Below are positions 9,266-18,164 of a stretch of 64,000 nucleotides of DNA, in pieces. The notes below the pieces were generated by a model. That model was not told the origin of the DNA. It saw only the letters and a program-made list of their open reading frames with translations, and ran no database searches. A program made the translations under genes and the position numbers. The DNA comes from Streptomyces ruber (GTDB lineage: Bacteria > Actinomycetota > Actinomycetes > Streptomycetales > Streptomycetaceae): contig NZ_BMQK01000002.1 of NCBI RefSeq assembly GCF_014648075.1, forward strand, positions 62,001 through 126,000, in the 5' to 3' direction. Every line of letters starts with the position of its first letter. The stretch's first letter is position 1.

Positions 9266-9506
9266 GCGCTTCCCGCGGCAGCCCGCGCGCCCGGTCCTCC
9301 TGCGCCCCGCGTCTCCGGTTCCCGTCTTCGGCGTCCTCGCTCGAAGTCGTCCGTACTGGGGCGCGGGGTGTGCCATGGGCCGGTGGGAGTGCGCGCCCGA
9401 GAGGGCATGTGGCTGGAAGCCGGCCGCCGGGCGCTCCGTACGGACTCCGTGCCGGGTTGCGCGGTGCCGGTCACGTCCTGTGCTGCGGGTGGCCCGGGCT
9501 GCCGGG
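9266..9506. other. Convergent intergenic gap
   Basis: 241 GC-rich bases between two convergent unknown genes. No gene, repeat or strong hairpin with a U tail was recognised. Confidence 0.4.
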
Positions 9507-10133
9507 TCAGCGGGCGGCGGCCCGCCGCAGCATCTCCGACGCGGCACCTCCGGTGCGCGGCGGTGGCGGGGCGGCGGCAAGGGGCTCCGCGGGGGAACCC
9601 GCGTGGGGGCGGCGCCCGCCCCGGCCCTCCCCGAGGACCTGCCAGCCCTCACGTGTCAACGTGATGTACGCCCCGCAGCGCAGCCCGTGCAGCGTGCAGG
9701 CGTCCCGCAACCCCCACATCCACGCCCCGTCCTCCTCCGTCCAGCGCCCGTCTCCGTCGCGGCAGTAGAGCAGCACCGCCGTGCGTACCGGAGTGCGGCG
9801 CCTCAGGTCGTGCGGAATCACCCGGCGCAGCTGGGCGAGCAGCGCGTTGCGGAACAGCCAGCCGTCCGCCGTGGCCGGACGGCGGTCGAACGAGGCGCTC
9901 GCCAGCAGCCGTTCGTCCGGGGCGAGAACGGCCACGACCGCGGTGTCCGGCCGGGGCTGGTGGCGTGCGTGCAGTCCGCTGACGACTTCCCGTGGGTTGC
10001 GCAGCAGGGGGATACCGGCGGCGGCCCACTCCGCGGGTTCGAGTATGCGGGCCACCGGGTTGGCGGGAGCGGCGTACAGGTCGGTGCTGGTCGACGTGTT
10101 CGCCGCCGAGGACGGAGCGATTCCGAAGGTCAC
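9507..10133 (-). CDS. Conserved protein of unknown function, possibly RadC/JAB-like
   Basis: A 208-residue soluble protein with no named domain that I can identify with certainty. The middle (DTAVVAVLAPDERLLASASF, about 60-80) and the segment RTPVRTAVLLYC are spaced like the strands of RadC/JAB-fold proteins. The metal motif H-x-H-x7-S-x2-D is not evident, so this is only a suggestion. The C-terminal 50 residues are Pro/Ala/Arg-rich. The GTG at 10133 (VTFGIAPSS) is chosen because GGGAGG lies just upstream; a longer frame upstream reads as low-complexity sequence. It lies downstream of recQ on the same strand, separated by 403 bases, so it is not obviously co-transcribed. Confidence 0.7.
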   Translation of the reverse strand: MTFGIAPSSAANTSTSTDLYAAPANPVARILEPAEWAAAGIPLLRNPREVVSGLHARHQPRPDTAVVAVLAPDERLLASASFDRRPATADGWLFRNALLAQLRRVIPHDLRRRTPVRTAVLLYCRDGDGRWTEEDGAWMWGLRDACTLHGLRCGAYITLTREGWQVLGEGRGGRRPHAGSPAEPLAAAPPPPRTGGAASEMLRRAAAR

Positions 10134-10536
10134 GATCCTCCCTTCGGCTACGCGCCCACACTGCGGGCGGGGTGGACATGGGGGCGCGTACCGCGCGGGG
10201 CCTTGGTGAGACGCTGGAGGAACCGTGCGGGAGCGGACTTCAATTCTTGCCGTCGAACTTCGTTGCGGCAACGAGCAATCGGTGTTGCTGACTGCTTTCT
10301 GGTGATCTGTCGCCTATATCCCTGCGCTGTGGGTTCCAGGGCGATGCGTGAGTTGACCGGGGCCGCCGCCTTTGCGACGGGCCGTCCCTGTACGGGTGCC
10401 TCCCTGCGAGCGTTTCCGGACTTCTGCGGCGACGGCCCGCCGCACGGCGGTCACCCGCCGTGCGAGGCATGCCCCAGGACAGTCACCGCCTGTCGGGACG
10501 GCATCGGCGGAAGCGGGGGAGGCCGCCGTACGGCGG
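10134..10536. other. Intergenic region between recQ and the unknown gene
   Basis: 403 bases without a gene. They hold a comparatively A+T-rich patch (about 10236-10330), probably the promoter zone of the minus-strand gene at 10133. A perfect 14-base palindrome (10523-10536) lies right after the recQ stop, and a 10-base-pair hairpin is at 10441-10464. No RNA gene was recognised. Confidence 0.45.
10441..10464 (-). terminator. Putative recQ terminator
   Basis: Arms 10441-10450 and 10455-10464 are perfectly complementary around a 4-base TCAC loop, 73 bases past the recQ stop. There is no U tract, which is common for streptomycete terminators. Confidence 0.5.
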
Positions 10537-12717
10537 TCATCCCTGTACGGCCAGCACCAGCGGCAGCACCTCCTGTGCGCCGGCACGTCGCAGCATGCGT
10601 GCGGCGACCGCCAGTGTCCAGCCCGTCTCGGTCATGTCGTCCACGAGCAGCACGGGACCGCCGGCCGCCCGCAGGGCCTCGGCGAGGGCGGGCGGCACGG
10701 TGAGCGCTCCGTGCAGCGCCTTGAGCCGCTGCGCGCTGTTGCTGCGGGGGACCCGGGCGACCTGGTCGGTGTACTCCAGTGAGCCCAGCAGCGGCAGCCG
10801 GCCGATCTCCGCGACGCGAGTGCCCAGGGACCGGACGAGCTGCGGACGGGTGCGCGAGGCCATGGTGACGACACCGGCCGGCCGCGACGGTGCGTCGGGC
10901 TGTCCGGACGCCCAGCCGCCCGGCCCCTTCGCCCAGTCGGCCAGCACCCCGATCACGGCCTGGACGACATCGTCCGGCGCGGGGCCGTCCGATGCCTGCG
11001 GGGTGAGCATCGGCCGCAGCCGGTTGCCCCAGCCGATGTCGGACAGCCGTCCCAGCGCCCGGCCGGTGGACGCCTGTTCACCCGCGGGGATACGCCCCTT
11101 CAGGTCGACGCCCACCGCGGGCAGTCCCGTCGGCCACATCTTCCGGGGTTCGACCTCGACACCCGCGCGCGCGAGCTCACCGTGTGCGGCGGCCAGCGCG
11201 GCGGGTGACACGGAGTCCGTGAACCGGGGCTTCGCGCAGTTGTCGCAGCGGCCGCACGGTGCCGCCCCCTCGTCGTCCAGCTGCCTGCGCAGGAACTCCA
11301 TGCGGCAGTCCGTCGTCGTGACGTAGTCGCGCATCGCCTGCTGCTCGGCCGCGCGCTGCTTGGCGACCCAGGCGTACCGCTCCGTGTCGTACACCCAGGG
11401 GACGCCCGTCGAGATCCAACCGCCCTGGACGCGCCGTACCGCACCGTCCACGTCGAGGACCTTGAGCATCGTCTCCAGCCGGGACCGCCGCAGTTCCACC
11501 AGCGGTTCCAGGGCGGGCAGCGAGAGCGGCCGCTCCGCGTACGCGAGCACGTCCAGTGTGCGGCGCACCTGCTCCTCCGGAGGGAACGCGATCGAGGCGA
11601 AGTACTCCCAGATCGCCTGGTCCTCCTTGCCGGGCAGGAGCAGCACCTCGGCGTGCGCCACGCCACGCCCGGCGCGTCCCACCTGCTGGTAGTACGCGAT
11701 GGGCGAGGACGGCGAGCCCAGGTGCACCACGAAACCCAGATCCGGCTTGTCGAACCCCATGCCCAGGGCGGACGTGGCGACCAGCGCCTTCACCCGGTTG
11801 GCGAGCAGGTCCTCCTCGGCCTGCTCGCGGTCCGCGTTCTCCGTCTTGCCGGTGTACGACGCCACCGCGTGTCCGCTCTGCCGCAGGAACGCGGTGACCT
11901 CCTCGGCCGCGGCCACCGTGAGTGTGTACACGATGCCCGAGCCCGGGAGCTCGTCGAGGTGCTCGGCGAGCCAGGCCATGCGGTGGGCGGCGTCGGGCAG
12001 CCGGAGCACCCCGAGGCTGAGGCTCTCCCGGTCGAGGGGACCGCGCAGGACGAGTGCGTCCGTCCCGCCGCCGGTGCCCAGCTGTTCGGCCACGTCGGCC
12101 GTCACGCGTGCGTTGGCCGTCGCGGTGGTGGCGAGGACCGGGACGCCGGGCGGCAGGTCGGCGAGCATGGTCCGCAGCCGCCGGTAGTCCGGACGGAAGT
12201 CGTGACCCCAGTCCGAGATGCAGTGCGCCTCGTCGACCACGAGCAGACCGGTCGCCGCGGCCAGCTCCGGCAGCACCCGGTCGCGGAAGTCGGGGTTGTT
12301 CAGGCGCTCGGGGCTCACCAGGAGCACATCGACCTCGCCCGCGGACACCTCGCGCTGGATGGTGTCCCATTCCTCGGTGTTCGAGGAATTGATGGTGCGT
12401 GCCCGGATCCCGGCGCGGGCCGCGGCGTCCACCTGGTTGCGCATGAGGGCCAGGAGAGGGGAGACGATGACGGTGGGGCCGGCGCCCCGCTCGCGCAGCA
12501 GCGCCGTCGCCACGAAGTAGACCGCGGACTTGCCCCAGCCGGTGCGCTGCACGACCAGCGCTCTGCGCCGGTCGGCGACCAGCGCCTCGATGGCACGCCA
12601 CTGGTCCTCGCGCAGCCGGGCCGTACCCGCCGGAGCGCCGACGAGTCGGCTCAGTACGGCGTCGGCGGAGGTCCGCAGGTCCTGGCGGTCCGTGAGGGGC
12701 AGGTCGTCGTTCGTCAT
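10537..12717 (-). CDS. recQ: RecQ-type DNA helicase with C-terminal phosphoribosyltransferase-like domain
   Basis: An ATP-dependent 3'-5' DNA helicase of the RecQ family. Helicase motifs run in order: the P-loop RTGWGKS (58-64), motif [19 protein letters not shown], motif [11 protein letters not shown], and a cysteine zinc site around [10 protein letters not shown]. The usual HRDC domain is absent. The last 40 residues instead contain [15 protein letters not shown], which matches the PRPP-binding signature of type I phosphoribosyltransferases, preceded by about 130 residues that could form that fold. The ATG at 12717 is preferred; upstream in-frame sequence is not RecQ-like. It is a single minus-strand gene, divergent from the DUF4192 gene. 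The helicase call is firm; the role of the tail is unknown. Confidence 0.92.
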   Translation of the reverse strand: MTNDDLPLTDRQDLRTSADAVLSRLVGAPAGTARLREDQWRAIEALVADRRRALVVQRTGWGKSAVYFVATALLRERGAGPTVIVSPLLALMRNQVDAAARAGIRARTINSSNTEEWDTIQREVSAGEVDVLLVSPERLNNPDFRDRVLPELAAATGLLVVDEAHCISDWGHDFRPDYRRLRTMLADLPPGVPVLATTATANARVTADVAEQLGTGGGTDALVLRGPLDRESLSLGVLRLPDAAHRMAWLAEHLDELPGSGIVYTLTVAAAEEVTAFLRQSGHAVASYTGKTENADREQAEEDLLANRVKALVATSALGMGFDKPDLGFVVHLGSPSSPIAYYQQVGRAGRGVAHAEVLLLPGKEDQAIWEYFASIAFPPEEQVRRTLDVLAYAERPLSLPALEPLVELRRSRLETMLKVLDVDGAVRRVQGGWISTGVPWVYDTERYAWVAKQRAAEQQAMRDYVTTTDCRMEFLRRQLDDEGAAPCGRCDNCAKPRFTDSVSPAALAAAHGELARAGVEVEPRKMWPTGLPAVGVDLKGRIPAGEQASTGRALGRLSDIGWGNRLRPMLTPQASDGPAPDDVVQAVIGVLADWAKGPGGWASGQPDAPSRPAGVVTMASRTRPQLVRSLGTRVAEIGRLPLLGSLEYTDQVARVPRSNSAQRLKALHGALTVPPALAEALRAAGGPVLLVDDMTETGWTLAVAARMLRRAGAQEVLPLVLAVQG

Positions 12718-12880
12718 GCCCCCATGCAACCCGATGCCTCGGACATCGTGCGAGTGGGGCCGGGCCGGGCTGTGGACAACTGTTGAGGTGTTCATGACGG
12801 CGCGACTGATTTGCTGTGTACATGCAATGACTTATCCACAGGGTCAAGCGGAATCTTGGCATCCGCGAGATGGTCACGGC

Positions 12881-14536
12881 ATGACGAACCACAGCCAAGC
12901 GGCCGGTCGCTCCGGCGACGACCACATCAGTGAGCAGAGCGGGCAGGGCATGCGCGGGGCGCCCGGTGGACGCGGTGACCTGCCGGAACGTTCGACGCCG
13001 ACGCCGCCGGGAGAGGACGGACACGCTCGCGGGCACACAGCTGACGAGAACTCCGGCTCCGTCCCGGAGCGCGAGCGCCTCACGGCGTTCCCGGGCCACG
13101 ACTCGGCCGACGGGTACGGAGGGCATGGCGCCGCCGCCGGATCGCGCGGCCAGCACCAGGTCACGCTGCGTTCGCCGGCGGAACTGGCCGACGCCTTGCC
13201 CTACCTGCTCGGATACCGGCCCGAGGACAGCGTCGTGCTCGTCGCGGTGCACGAGCGGGACGGACGCGGCCGGTTCGGCGGGCGGGCGAGGCTCGGCATC
13301 CCGGCTCAGGACGACGACTGGCCCGCCGTGGCCGAGCAGCTGGCACACGGCCTGGTGACGGGCAGTGAGCGCCGGGGCGCCAGGCCGGAGAGCATGGTCG
13401 CCTTCTTCTGCCAGGAGCCGCGGCACGGGGAGTCGGGACGGGACGTCATGGAGCGTCTGCGACCGCTGGCACAACTGCTGCGTCTGGCCTGCGGGAGGTT
13501 CGAGGTGCCCGTGGTCGAGGCGTTGTGCATCGCCGACGGGCGCTTCTGGTCGTACTGCTGTCCCGGCGACCGCTGCTGTTCGGGCGAGGGCGAGGCGATG
13601 GGCCTGCCCGGCACGTCGGTCCTGGCTGCCGCGACGGCCTACGCGGGCCTGCAGGTACGCGGCACCCTGCGGGAGCTGAGGGTCCGGCTCACCCCCTGGG
13701 AGAACGCCGCGGCACCGGAGCAGGAGGCCGCGCTCGGCGCCGCCGACTCCGCGCTCCTTCCCCGGCTCCTGCGGGACGAGAGCCGTGCGGAGGTGGCGGA
13801 GGAGACACTCGGACTCGCGGGCCGCCTCCTGCGCCGCCTCGCGGACGCCCCACCGGTGCCCGGGACACTCCAGGCGGACCTGCGCGACGACGAACTCGTC
13901 GACCAGGAGGAGGCCGCCGCGCTGATCCTCGGCCTGCAGGACCGCACGACGCGCGACCGCGCGGCCGAGTGGATGGAGGGCGAGGAGGCGGGCCCGGCCC
14001 TCCGGCTCTGGCGGACCCTCGCGCGCCGCTGTGTCGGCTCGTACGGGGAGCACGCGGCCGCTCCGCTCACCCTCGCGGGCTGGGTCGCATGGTCCTCGGG
14101 CGACGAACTCGAGGCGAGGGAGGCACTGGCCATGGCCCTCGCCGCCGACCCCGACTACCTCTTCGCCCGCCTCCTCCACCAGGCCTGCAACGAGGGCCTC
14201 GACCCGGAGTCCGTGCGCCGCTGTCTCCGCGCGGAGCGTGAGGACCACGCGGCTCCCGCGGCCGCCGGTCCCGGTCCTCGCGGGCGGAAGGACAGGACCG
14301 GCCCGGGCCGTCCGGGCCGTCCGCGCCGGACAAGGACCGAGAAGGGCCCCGGCGCTCGCGCCGCCCGGCGGCCCGCCGCGAGGTCCGGCGCCCGTCGGCG
14401 GCCGCACGACAGCGCCCCACCCGCCGGTCAGGGCCCGGGACGCGGCACCGATGCCGCGGGCGGCAAGCCGCCCGGCGGCGCCGTGCAGGGCGCGGACAGG
14501 GGAAGCGGTGGCCGTGTCGAGGCGGAGGAGGTGTGA
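12881..14536 (+). CDS. DUF4192 domain protein
   Basis: A large actinobacterial protein of unknown function. The first 80 residues are charged and disordered. The DUF4192 domain begins at about residue 86 with VTLRSPAELADALPYLLGYRPEDSVVLV (split by a short break in conservation) and extends to about 460. It has two Cys-rich spots (YCCPGDRCCSGEGE) and a helical, TPR-like second half (AREALAMALAADPDYLFARLL). The last 90 residues are Arg/Gly/Pro-rich, possibly nucleic-acid binding. The ATG at 12881 has no good ribosome site. An in-frame stretch upstream overlaps the recQ promoter and is not taken as coding. Confidence 0.82.
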   Translation: MTNHSQAAGRSGDDHISEQSGQGMRGAPGGRGDLPERSTPTPPGEDGHARGHTADENSGSVPERERLTAFPGHDSADGYGGHGAAAGSRGQHQVTLRSPAELADALPYLLGYRPEDSVVLVAVHERDGRGRFGGRARLGIPAQDDDWPAVAEQLAHGLVTGSERRGARPESMVAFFCQEPRHGESGRDVMERLRPLAQLLRLACGRFEVPVVEALCIADGRFWSYCCPGDRCCSGEGEAMGLPGTSVLAAATAYAGLQVRGTLRELRVRLTPWENAAAPEQEAALGAADSALLPRLLRDESRAEVAEETLGLAGRLLRRLADAPPVPGTLQADLRDDELVDQEEAAALILGLQDRTTRDRAAEWMEGEEAGPALRLWRTLARRCVGSYGEHAAAPLTLAGWVAWSSGDELEAREALAMALAADPDYLFARLLHQACNEGLDPESVRRCLRAEREDHAAPAAAGPGPRGRKDRTGPGRPGRPRRTRTEKGPGARAARRPAARSGARRRPHDSAPPAGQGPGRGTDAAGGKPPGGAVQGADRGSGGRVEAEEV

Positions 14537-14625
14537 GTGACGGAAGGCGTGAGGACGAAAGCGTGAGGACGAAAGCGTGAGAACGGAAGGCGTGAGCGAC
14601 GGAAGAGGCGTGAGCACGCTGCCGA
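14533..14625. repeat. Imperfect tandem repeat, unit about GTGAGGACGAAAGC
   Basis: Five to six tandem copies of a 14- to 18-base unit starting GTGAG and ending GAAAGC or GGAAGGC begin at the stop of the DUF4192 gene. Two adjacent copies (around 14549-14576) are identical. The array is non-coding on its own. Confidence 0.7.
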
Positions 14626-14839
14626 GCCCGGTCGGCCTGCCTACCGGTCACCGCCATTCGGTCGGCTTTTCGGATCGGGCCGTGACTCGGCTGAGGCCCC
14701 CTCCGTTCACCTGAGTGGCGGAACCCGTGGCGGGTCGCACCGCCGCACCGCCCTCGTTCCACCGCCCTCGTCCCACCGGAGCCCCAGACCCGGCGCCGAG
14801 CACACCGCAGGCGCGTCGAGCGCAGGAGAAGTCGACCCC
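14537..14839. other. Intergenic region upstream of debranching-enzyme-like gene
   Basis: 303 bases. The first 90 are the tandem repeat; the rest is GC-rich and presumably carries the promoter of the gene at 14840. No gene was seen. Confidence 0.4.
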
Positions 14840-17170
14840 ATGTCACTGCTCACCCCGCCCTCCGCCCCCGACGACGACCGTTCGTCCCCCCGCCGCCCGG
14901 CCCAGCCCTCCCACGACGACGCTCCATTGCTGCCGAGGAGTGGAGCACTCGACAGCTCCGCAGTGCGCGGAGCGGGGACGGGCGCCCGGCCGGCACCGTA
15001 CACGAGCGCGGGCCACCGCTCGCGGCGTCCACTCGCAGACCAGACGGACAAGGGCGAGCCGGTCCGGTCCCCCGGCCCGGTCCGGGCGTCGGCCGGCCTT
15101 CCGGACGTCTGCCGGCCGTCGCCGGGGCCTCCGAGCCCCAAAGCCCCGGTCATCGGCCGCTCCCCGGGCGACCGCGCGGCACCGCGTCCGCTTCCGGTCC
15201 CGGCGCCGCTCCCTCGGCGTCCCACCGACCTGCCACCCGCGCACACCGCGTTGATCTGCGTGGATCTTCCCGGCATGGCGCTCTCCACGGAGCGCGGACA
15301 GCTGGCCGGTCAGGGACTGGAGGGCTTCTACCGCGCGGGCCGGCGGCTGCTCTCCCGCTGCCAGTTGCGGGTGGCCGGCCGGGAACCGCTGGCCGTGCAG
15401 GCACGGATGGTCGCGGCGGACCGGGCCAGTTTCACGGGGACGCTCCAGGTGTGCGCCGACACCGGTCCCGATCCCGAGATCATGGTCGAGCGCACGCGGT
15501 ACGCGGACGGTACGGAGCGGATCACCCTGCACAGCTCCGCGCTCCGCGCGCTGCGGCTGCCCGTCGAGGTGGCGCTCGGCACGGACCTCGCGGAGCTGGG
15601 CGCCATCGCCTCGGGCCGGGCCGGGCCCGAACTGCCCGCCAGCGTCCACGACTCCGGGCTGCGCTGGTCCTGCCCCTCCGGGCACTCGGCCGTCACCGCC
15701 GATCCGCCGCCCGCCGACGCCCTCGCCTCCGCGGGACTGCTGCGCTGGGAGCTCGACCTCCCGCCGGGCGGCACCCGCAGCGTCGAGCTGCGCGTACGAC
15801 CGGACGGTACGGGACCCGTCAGGGCGGTGGGACGCGGGGCCATGAGTCCGATCGCCCAGCCCGCGGCGGCCGGCGACGACCCCCGGGTCCAGGCCCTGCT
15901 GCACACCTGTGTCCAGGACCTCCGCGCGCTCCTGCTGCGCGATCCCGCGGGCCCGTCGGACACCTATCTGGCGGCGGGGGTGCCCTGGCGCTGCGGCATG
16001 GCCCCGGCCGACGCGCTCGTCGCCGCCAGGATGACGCTGCCGCTCGGCACCCGGCTGGCCGCGAGCACGCTGCGGACCCTGGCCCGGACCCAACTCGCCG
16101 GACCGGGGCGGCGGTCCGGTGCGATCCCCGGGCCGTTGCGGGACGCGGGCCCGTACCTGCCGCCGGCCTGCAGCGGCACGGAGGCCACGCTGCTCTTCCC
16201 CGTACTCCTCGCGGAGGCCCGGCGCTGGGGACTTCCGGAGCCGGAGACCGAGGAACTGCTGCCGGCCGCCGAGCACTGCCTGAGATGGCTGCGGAGCACC
16301 GTCGCCGAAGGGCCCTACCTGCCCGACCCGCAGCCCGGCGGGCCACAGCGCTGCGAGACCCAGGCGCACGCGCACAGGGCGGCGGTGCTGGGCGCCGATC
16401 TCCTGGAGGCGTACGGCAGACCGGGGGGTGACGAACTGCGGGAGTGGGCGCGGGAGCTGCGCGACGCGTTCCGGGAGGACTTCTGGGTCGAGGACCGGGG
16501 CGGCGGCAGGCCGGCGGCCGCCCGCACCCCGGACGGACGGCCCGTTCCCCACCTGGGGGCGGCCGCCGTCCACCTCCTCGACACCGGGCTGCTCGGGTCG
16601 GGCGCCCCGGCCCCGGGCCTGCTCGACCGGGTACGGACCGAGCAGCTCGCCCGTCTGCTGGGCGGCCCGGCCATGGACTCCGGGTGGGGGCTGCGGACCC
16701 TGGGGGCCAAGGACGCGGCGTACAACCCCTTCGGGCATCGCGGGGGTTCCGTGCGCGTGCACGAGACGGCGGTGGCGGTCGCGGGGCTGGCAGCCGCCGG
16801 ATACGAGAAGGAGGCGAGTGCGCTGCTCCGGGGCGTGCTGGCGGCGGCCGAGACCTTCGGCCACCGGCTGCCCGAGATGTACGCGGGGGAGCAGCGCACG
16901 GAAGGCGGCGCCCCCCTGCCCCACCCGGCGGCCTGCCGGCCCGCCGCGACGGCCGCGGCCGCGGGAGTGCTGATGCTGACCTCCCTCGCCGGGATCCGCC
17001 CCGACGCCCCGGCGGGAACGGTGACGCTGCGCCCCGTGCGCAGCGCCCCGCTGGGCGAGGTCGGGTTCACCGGACTGCGGGTCGCGGGGGCTCCCTTCTC
17101 GGTACGGGTCAGCCGACTCGGCCTGGCGATGGTGGAGGAGGCTGCCGGAAGACTGCAGTTGGGGGTGTGA
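14840..17170 (+). CDS. Glycogen-debranching-enzyme-like (amylo-alpha-1,6-glucosidase family) protein
   Basis: Probably a glycoside hydrolase related to glycogen debranching enzyme. Residues 1-130 are a Pro/Ser/Arg-rich disordered leader. The N-terminal debranching beta-sandwich domain starts near 135 (TALICVDLPGMALSTERGQLAGQGLEG). An alpha/alpha-barrel follows from about 330 (YLAAGVPWRCGMAPADALVAARMTLPLGT), with family-typical segments near 620 (MDSGWGLRTLGAKDAAYNPF). The acidic catalytic pair cannot be assigned by eye. The ATG at 14840 follows AGGAG by 11 bases; a start nearer residue 130 is possible. The family call is good; the substrate is unproven. Confidence 0.8.
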   Translation: MSLLTPPSAPDDDRSSPRRPAQPSHDDAPLLPRSGALDSSAVRGAGTGARPAPYTSAGHRSRRPLADQTDKGEPVRSPGPVRASAGLPDVCRPSPGPPSPKAPVIGRSPGDRAAPRPLPVPAPLPRRPTDLPPAHTALICVDLPGMALSTERGQLAGQGLEGFYRAGRRLLSRCQLRVAGREPLAVQARMVAADRASFTGTLQVCADTGPDPEIMVERTRYADGTERITLHSSALRALRLPVEVALGTDLAELGAIASGRAGPELPASVHDSGLRWSCPSGHSAVTADPPPADALASAGLLRWELDLPPGGTRSVELRVRPDGTGPVRAVGRGAMSPIAQPAAAGDDPRVQALLHTCVQDLRALLLRDPAGPSDTYLAAGVPWRCGMAPADALVAARMTLPLGTRLAASTLRTLARTQLAGPGRRSGAIPGPLRDAGPYLPPACSGTEATLLFPVLLAEARRWGLPEPETEELLPAAEHCLRWLRSTVAEGPYLPDPQPGGPQRCETQAHAHRAAVLGADLLEAYGRPGGDELREWARELRDAFREDFWVEDRGGGRPAAARTPDGRPVPHLGAAAVHLLDTGLLGSGAPAPGLLDRVRTEQLARLLGGPAMDSGWGLRTLGAKDAAYNPFGHRGGSVRVHETAVAVAGLAAAGYEKEASALLRGVLAAAETFGHRLPEMYAGEQRTEGGAPLPHPAACRPAATAAAAGVLMLTSLAGIRPDAPAGTVTLRPVRSAPLGEVGFTGLRVAGAPFSVRVSRLGLAMVEEAAGRLQLGV

Positions 17171-17284
17171 CCTCGGACGATGCACGTGGTGACGCCTCGG
17201 TGCCGGCCGCCCGTGGACGGTACCGGGGCCAGGGCCGGACAGGAGCGGGACACCGGGCGGAGCGATCGGCGAAGGGAGTGCTTA

Positions 17285-17306
17285 TCGTCAGGGAGACGAC
17301 TATGAT
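17285..17306 (+). promoter_or_regulatory. Promoter and candidate operator of the Nudix gene
   Basis: A consensus-like -10 TATGAT (17301-17306) lies 6 bases before the ATG at 17313, implying a leaderless message. Immediately upstream, TCGTC-AGGGA-GACGA (17285-17299) is a perfect 5-base-pair inverted repeat occupying the spacer. It is a plausible autoregulatory operator for the NrtR-like product. Confidence 0.55.
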
Positions 17307-17312
17307 CGCGGC

Positions 17313-18071
17313 ATGCCCTACGACCCGTCAGCCTTCCCGCCTTTCGCTGTCACCGTGGACCTGGTCGTGCTGACCGTGCGCCGCCATGCCCTGTGTGCGC
17401 TGGCGGTGCGGCGGGGTGAGCAGCCGTTCCAGGGGCGGTGGGCGCTGCCCGGCGGGTTCGTACGGTCCGACGAGGACCTGGCGCAGGCCGCCGCGCGTGA
17501 GCTGGCCGAGGAGACCGGACTGTGCGCCCACGACCCGTCGGGCCCGGCCCAGGACAACGGCGCGCACCTGGAGCAGCTCGCGACGTACGGCGATCCCGAG
17601 CGCGATCCGCGGATGCGCGTCGTCAGTGTGGCCCATCTCGCCCTCGCCCCCGACCTGCCCGCGCCCAGGGCGGGCGGCGACGCCAACAGTGCGCGATGGG
17701 CGCCCGTGGGCGAACTGCTGCAGCAGGGCGGTCACGGACGCGACGGCGAGCCGGTCGCCCCGCTCGCGTTCGATCACGCGCGGATTCTGGCGGACGGTGT
17801 CGAGCGAGCCCGTTCCAAGATCGAGTACTCCTCACTGGCGACGGCCTTCTGCCCGCCCGAGTTCACCGTCGGCGAGTTGCGTCGCGTCTACGAGGCCGTG
17901 TGGGGCGTGGCCCTCGATCCGCGGAACTTCCACCGCAAGGTGACGGGCACGCCCGGCTTCCTCGTGCCGACCGGCGGGACGACCACGCGCCAGGGCGGCC
18001 GTCCCGCCCAGCTCTTCCGCGCGGGCGGTGCCACCCTCCTCAACCCGCCGATGCTGCGGCCGGAGGTCTGA
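17313..18071 (+). CDS. NrtR-like Nudix protein (Nudix domain plus winged helix)
   Basis: A 252-residue protein with a Nudix fold followed by a winged-helix DNA-binding domain, the architecture of NrtR regulators of NAD metabolism. The Nudix box is complete (G48-x5-E54-x7-R62-E63-L64-x-E66-E67-x-G69-L70), so it may hydrolyse ADP-ribose or a similar nucleotide, unlike many regulators that have lost the glutamates. The winged helix spans about 165-245 (FTVGELRRVYEAVWG, then NFHRKVTGTPGFLVPTG). No NAD-biosynthesis gene adjoins it, so the regulon cannot be told from context. Expression is probably leaderless, with an inverted repeat in the promoter. Confidence 0.85.
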   Translation: MPYDPSAFPPFAVTVDLVVLTVRRHALCALAVRRGEQPFQGRWALPGGFVRSDEDLAQAAARELAEETGLCAHDPSGPAQDNGAHLEQLATYGDPERDPRMRVVSVAHLALAPDLPAPRAGGDANSARWAPVGELLQQGGHGRDGEPVAPLAFDHARILADGVERARSKIEYSSLATAFCPPEFTVGELRRVYEAVWGVALDPRNFHRKVTGTPGFLVPTGGTTTRQGGRPAQLFRAGGATLLNPPMLRPEV

Positions 18072-18164
18072 GGCCCCTGGTCCGCCCGGTTCCCAACCCG
18101 CCGAAGCCACAGCTGGTGTACGAAACCGTGAAAAAAACGGGCAAATCGCGCTATCTTGCTGTGG

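Noticed and set aside
10243..10280. LexA box near GTCGAACTTCGTTGC
   Set aside because: The half-sites are separated by 3 bases instead of 4 and the second is imperfect.
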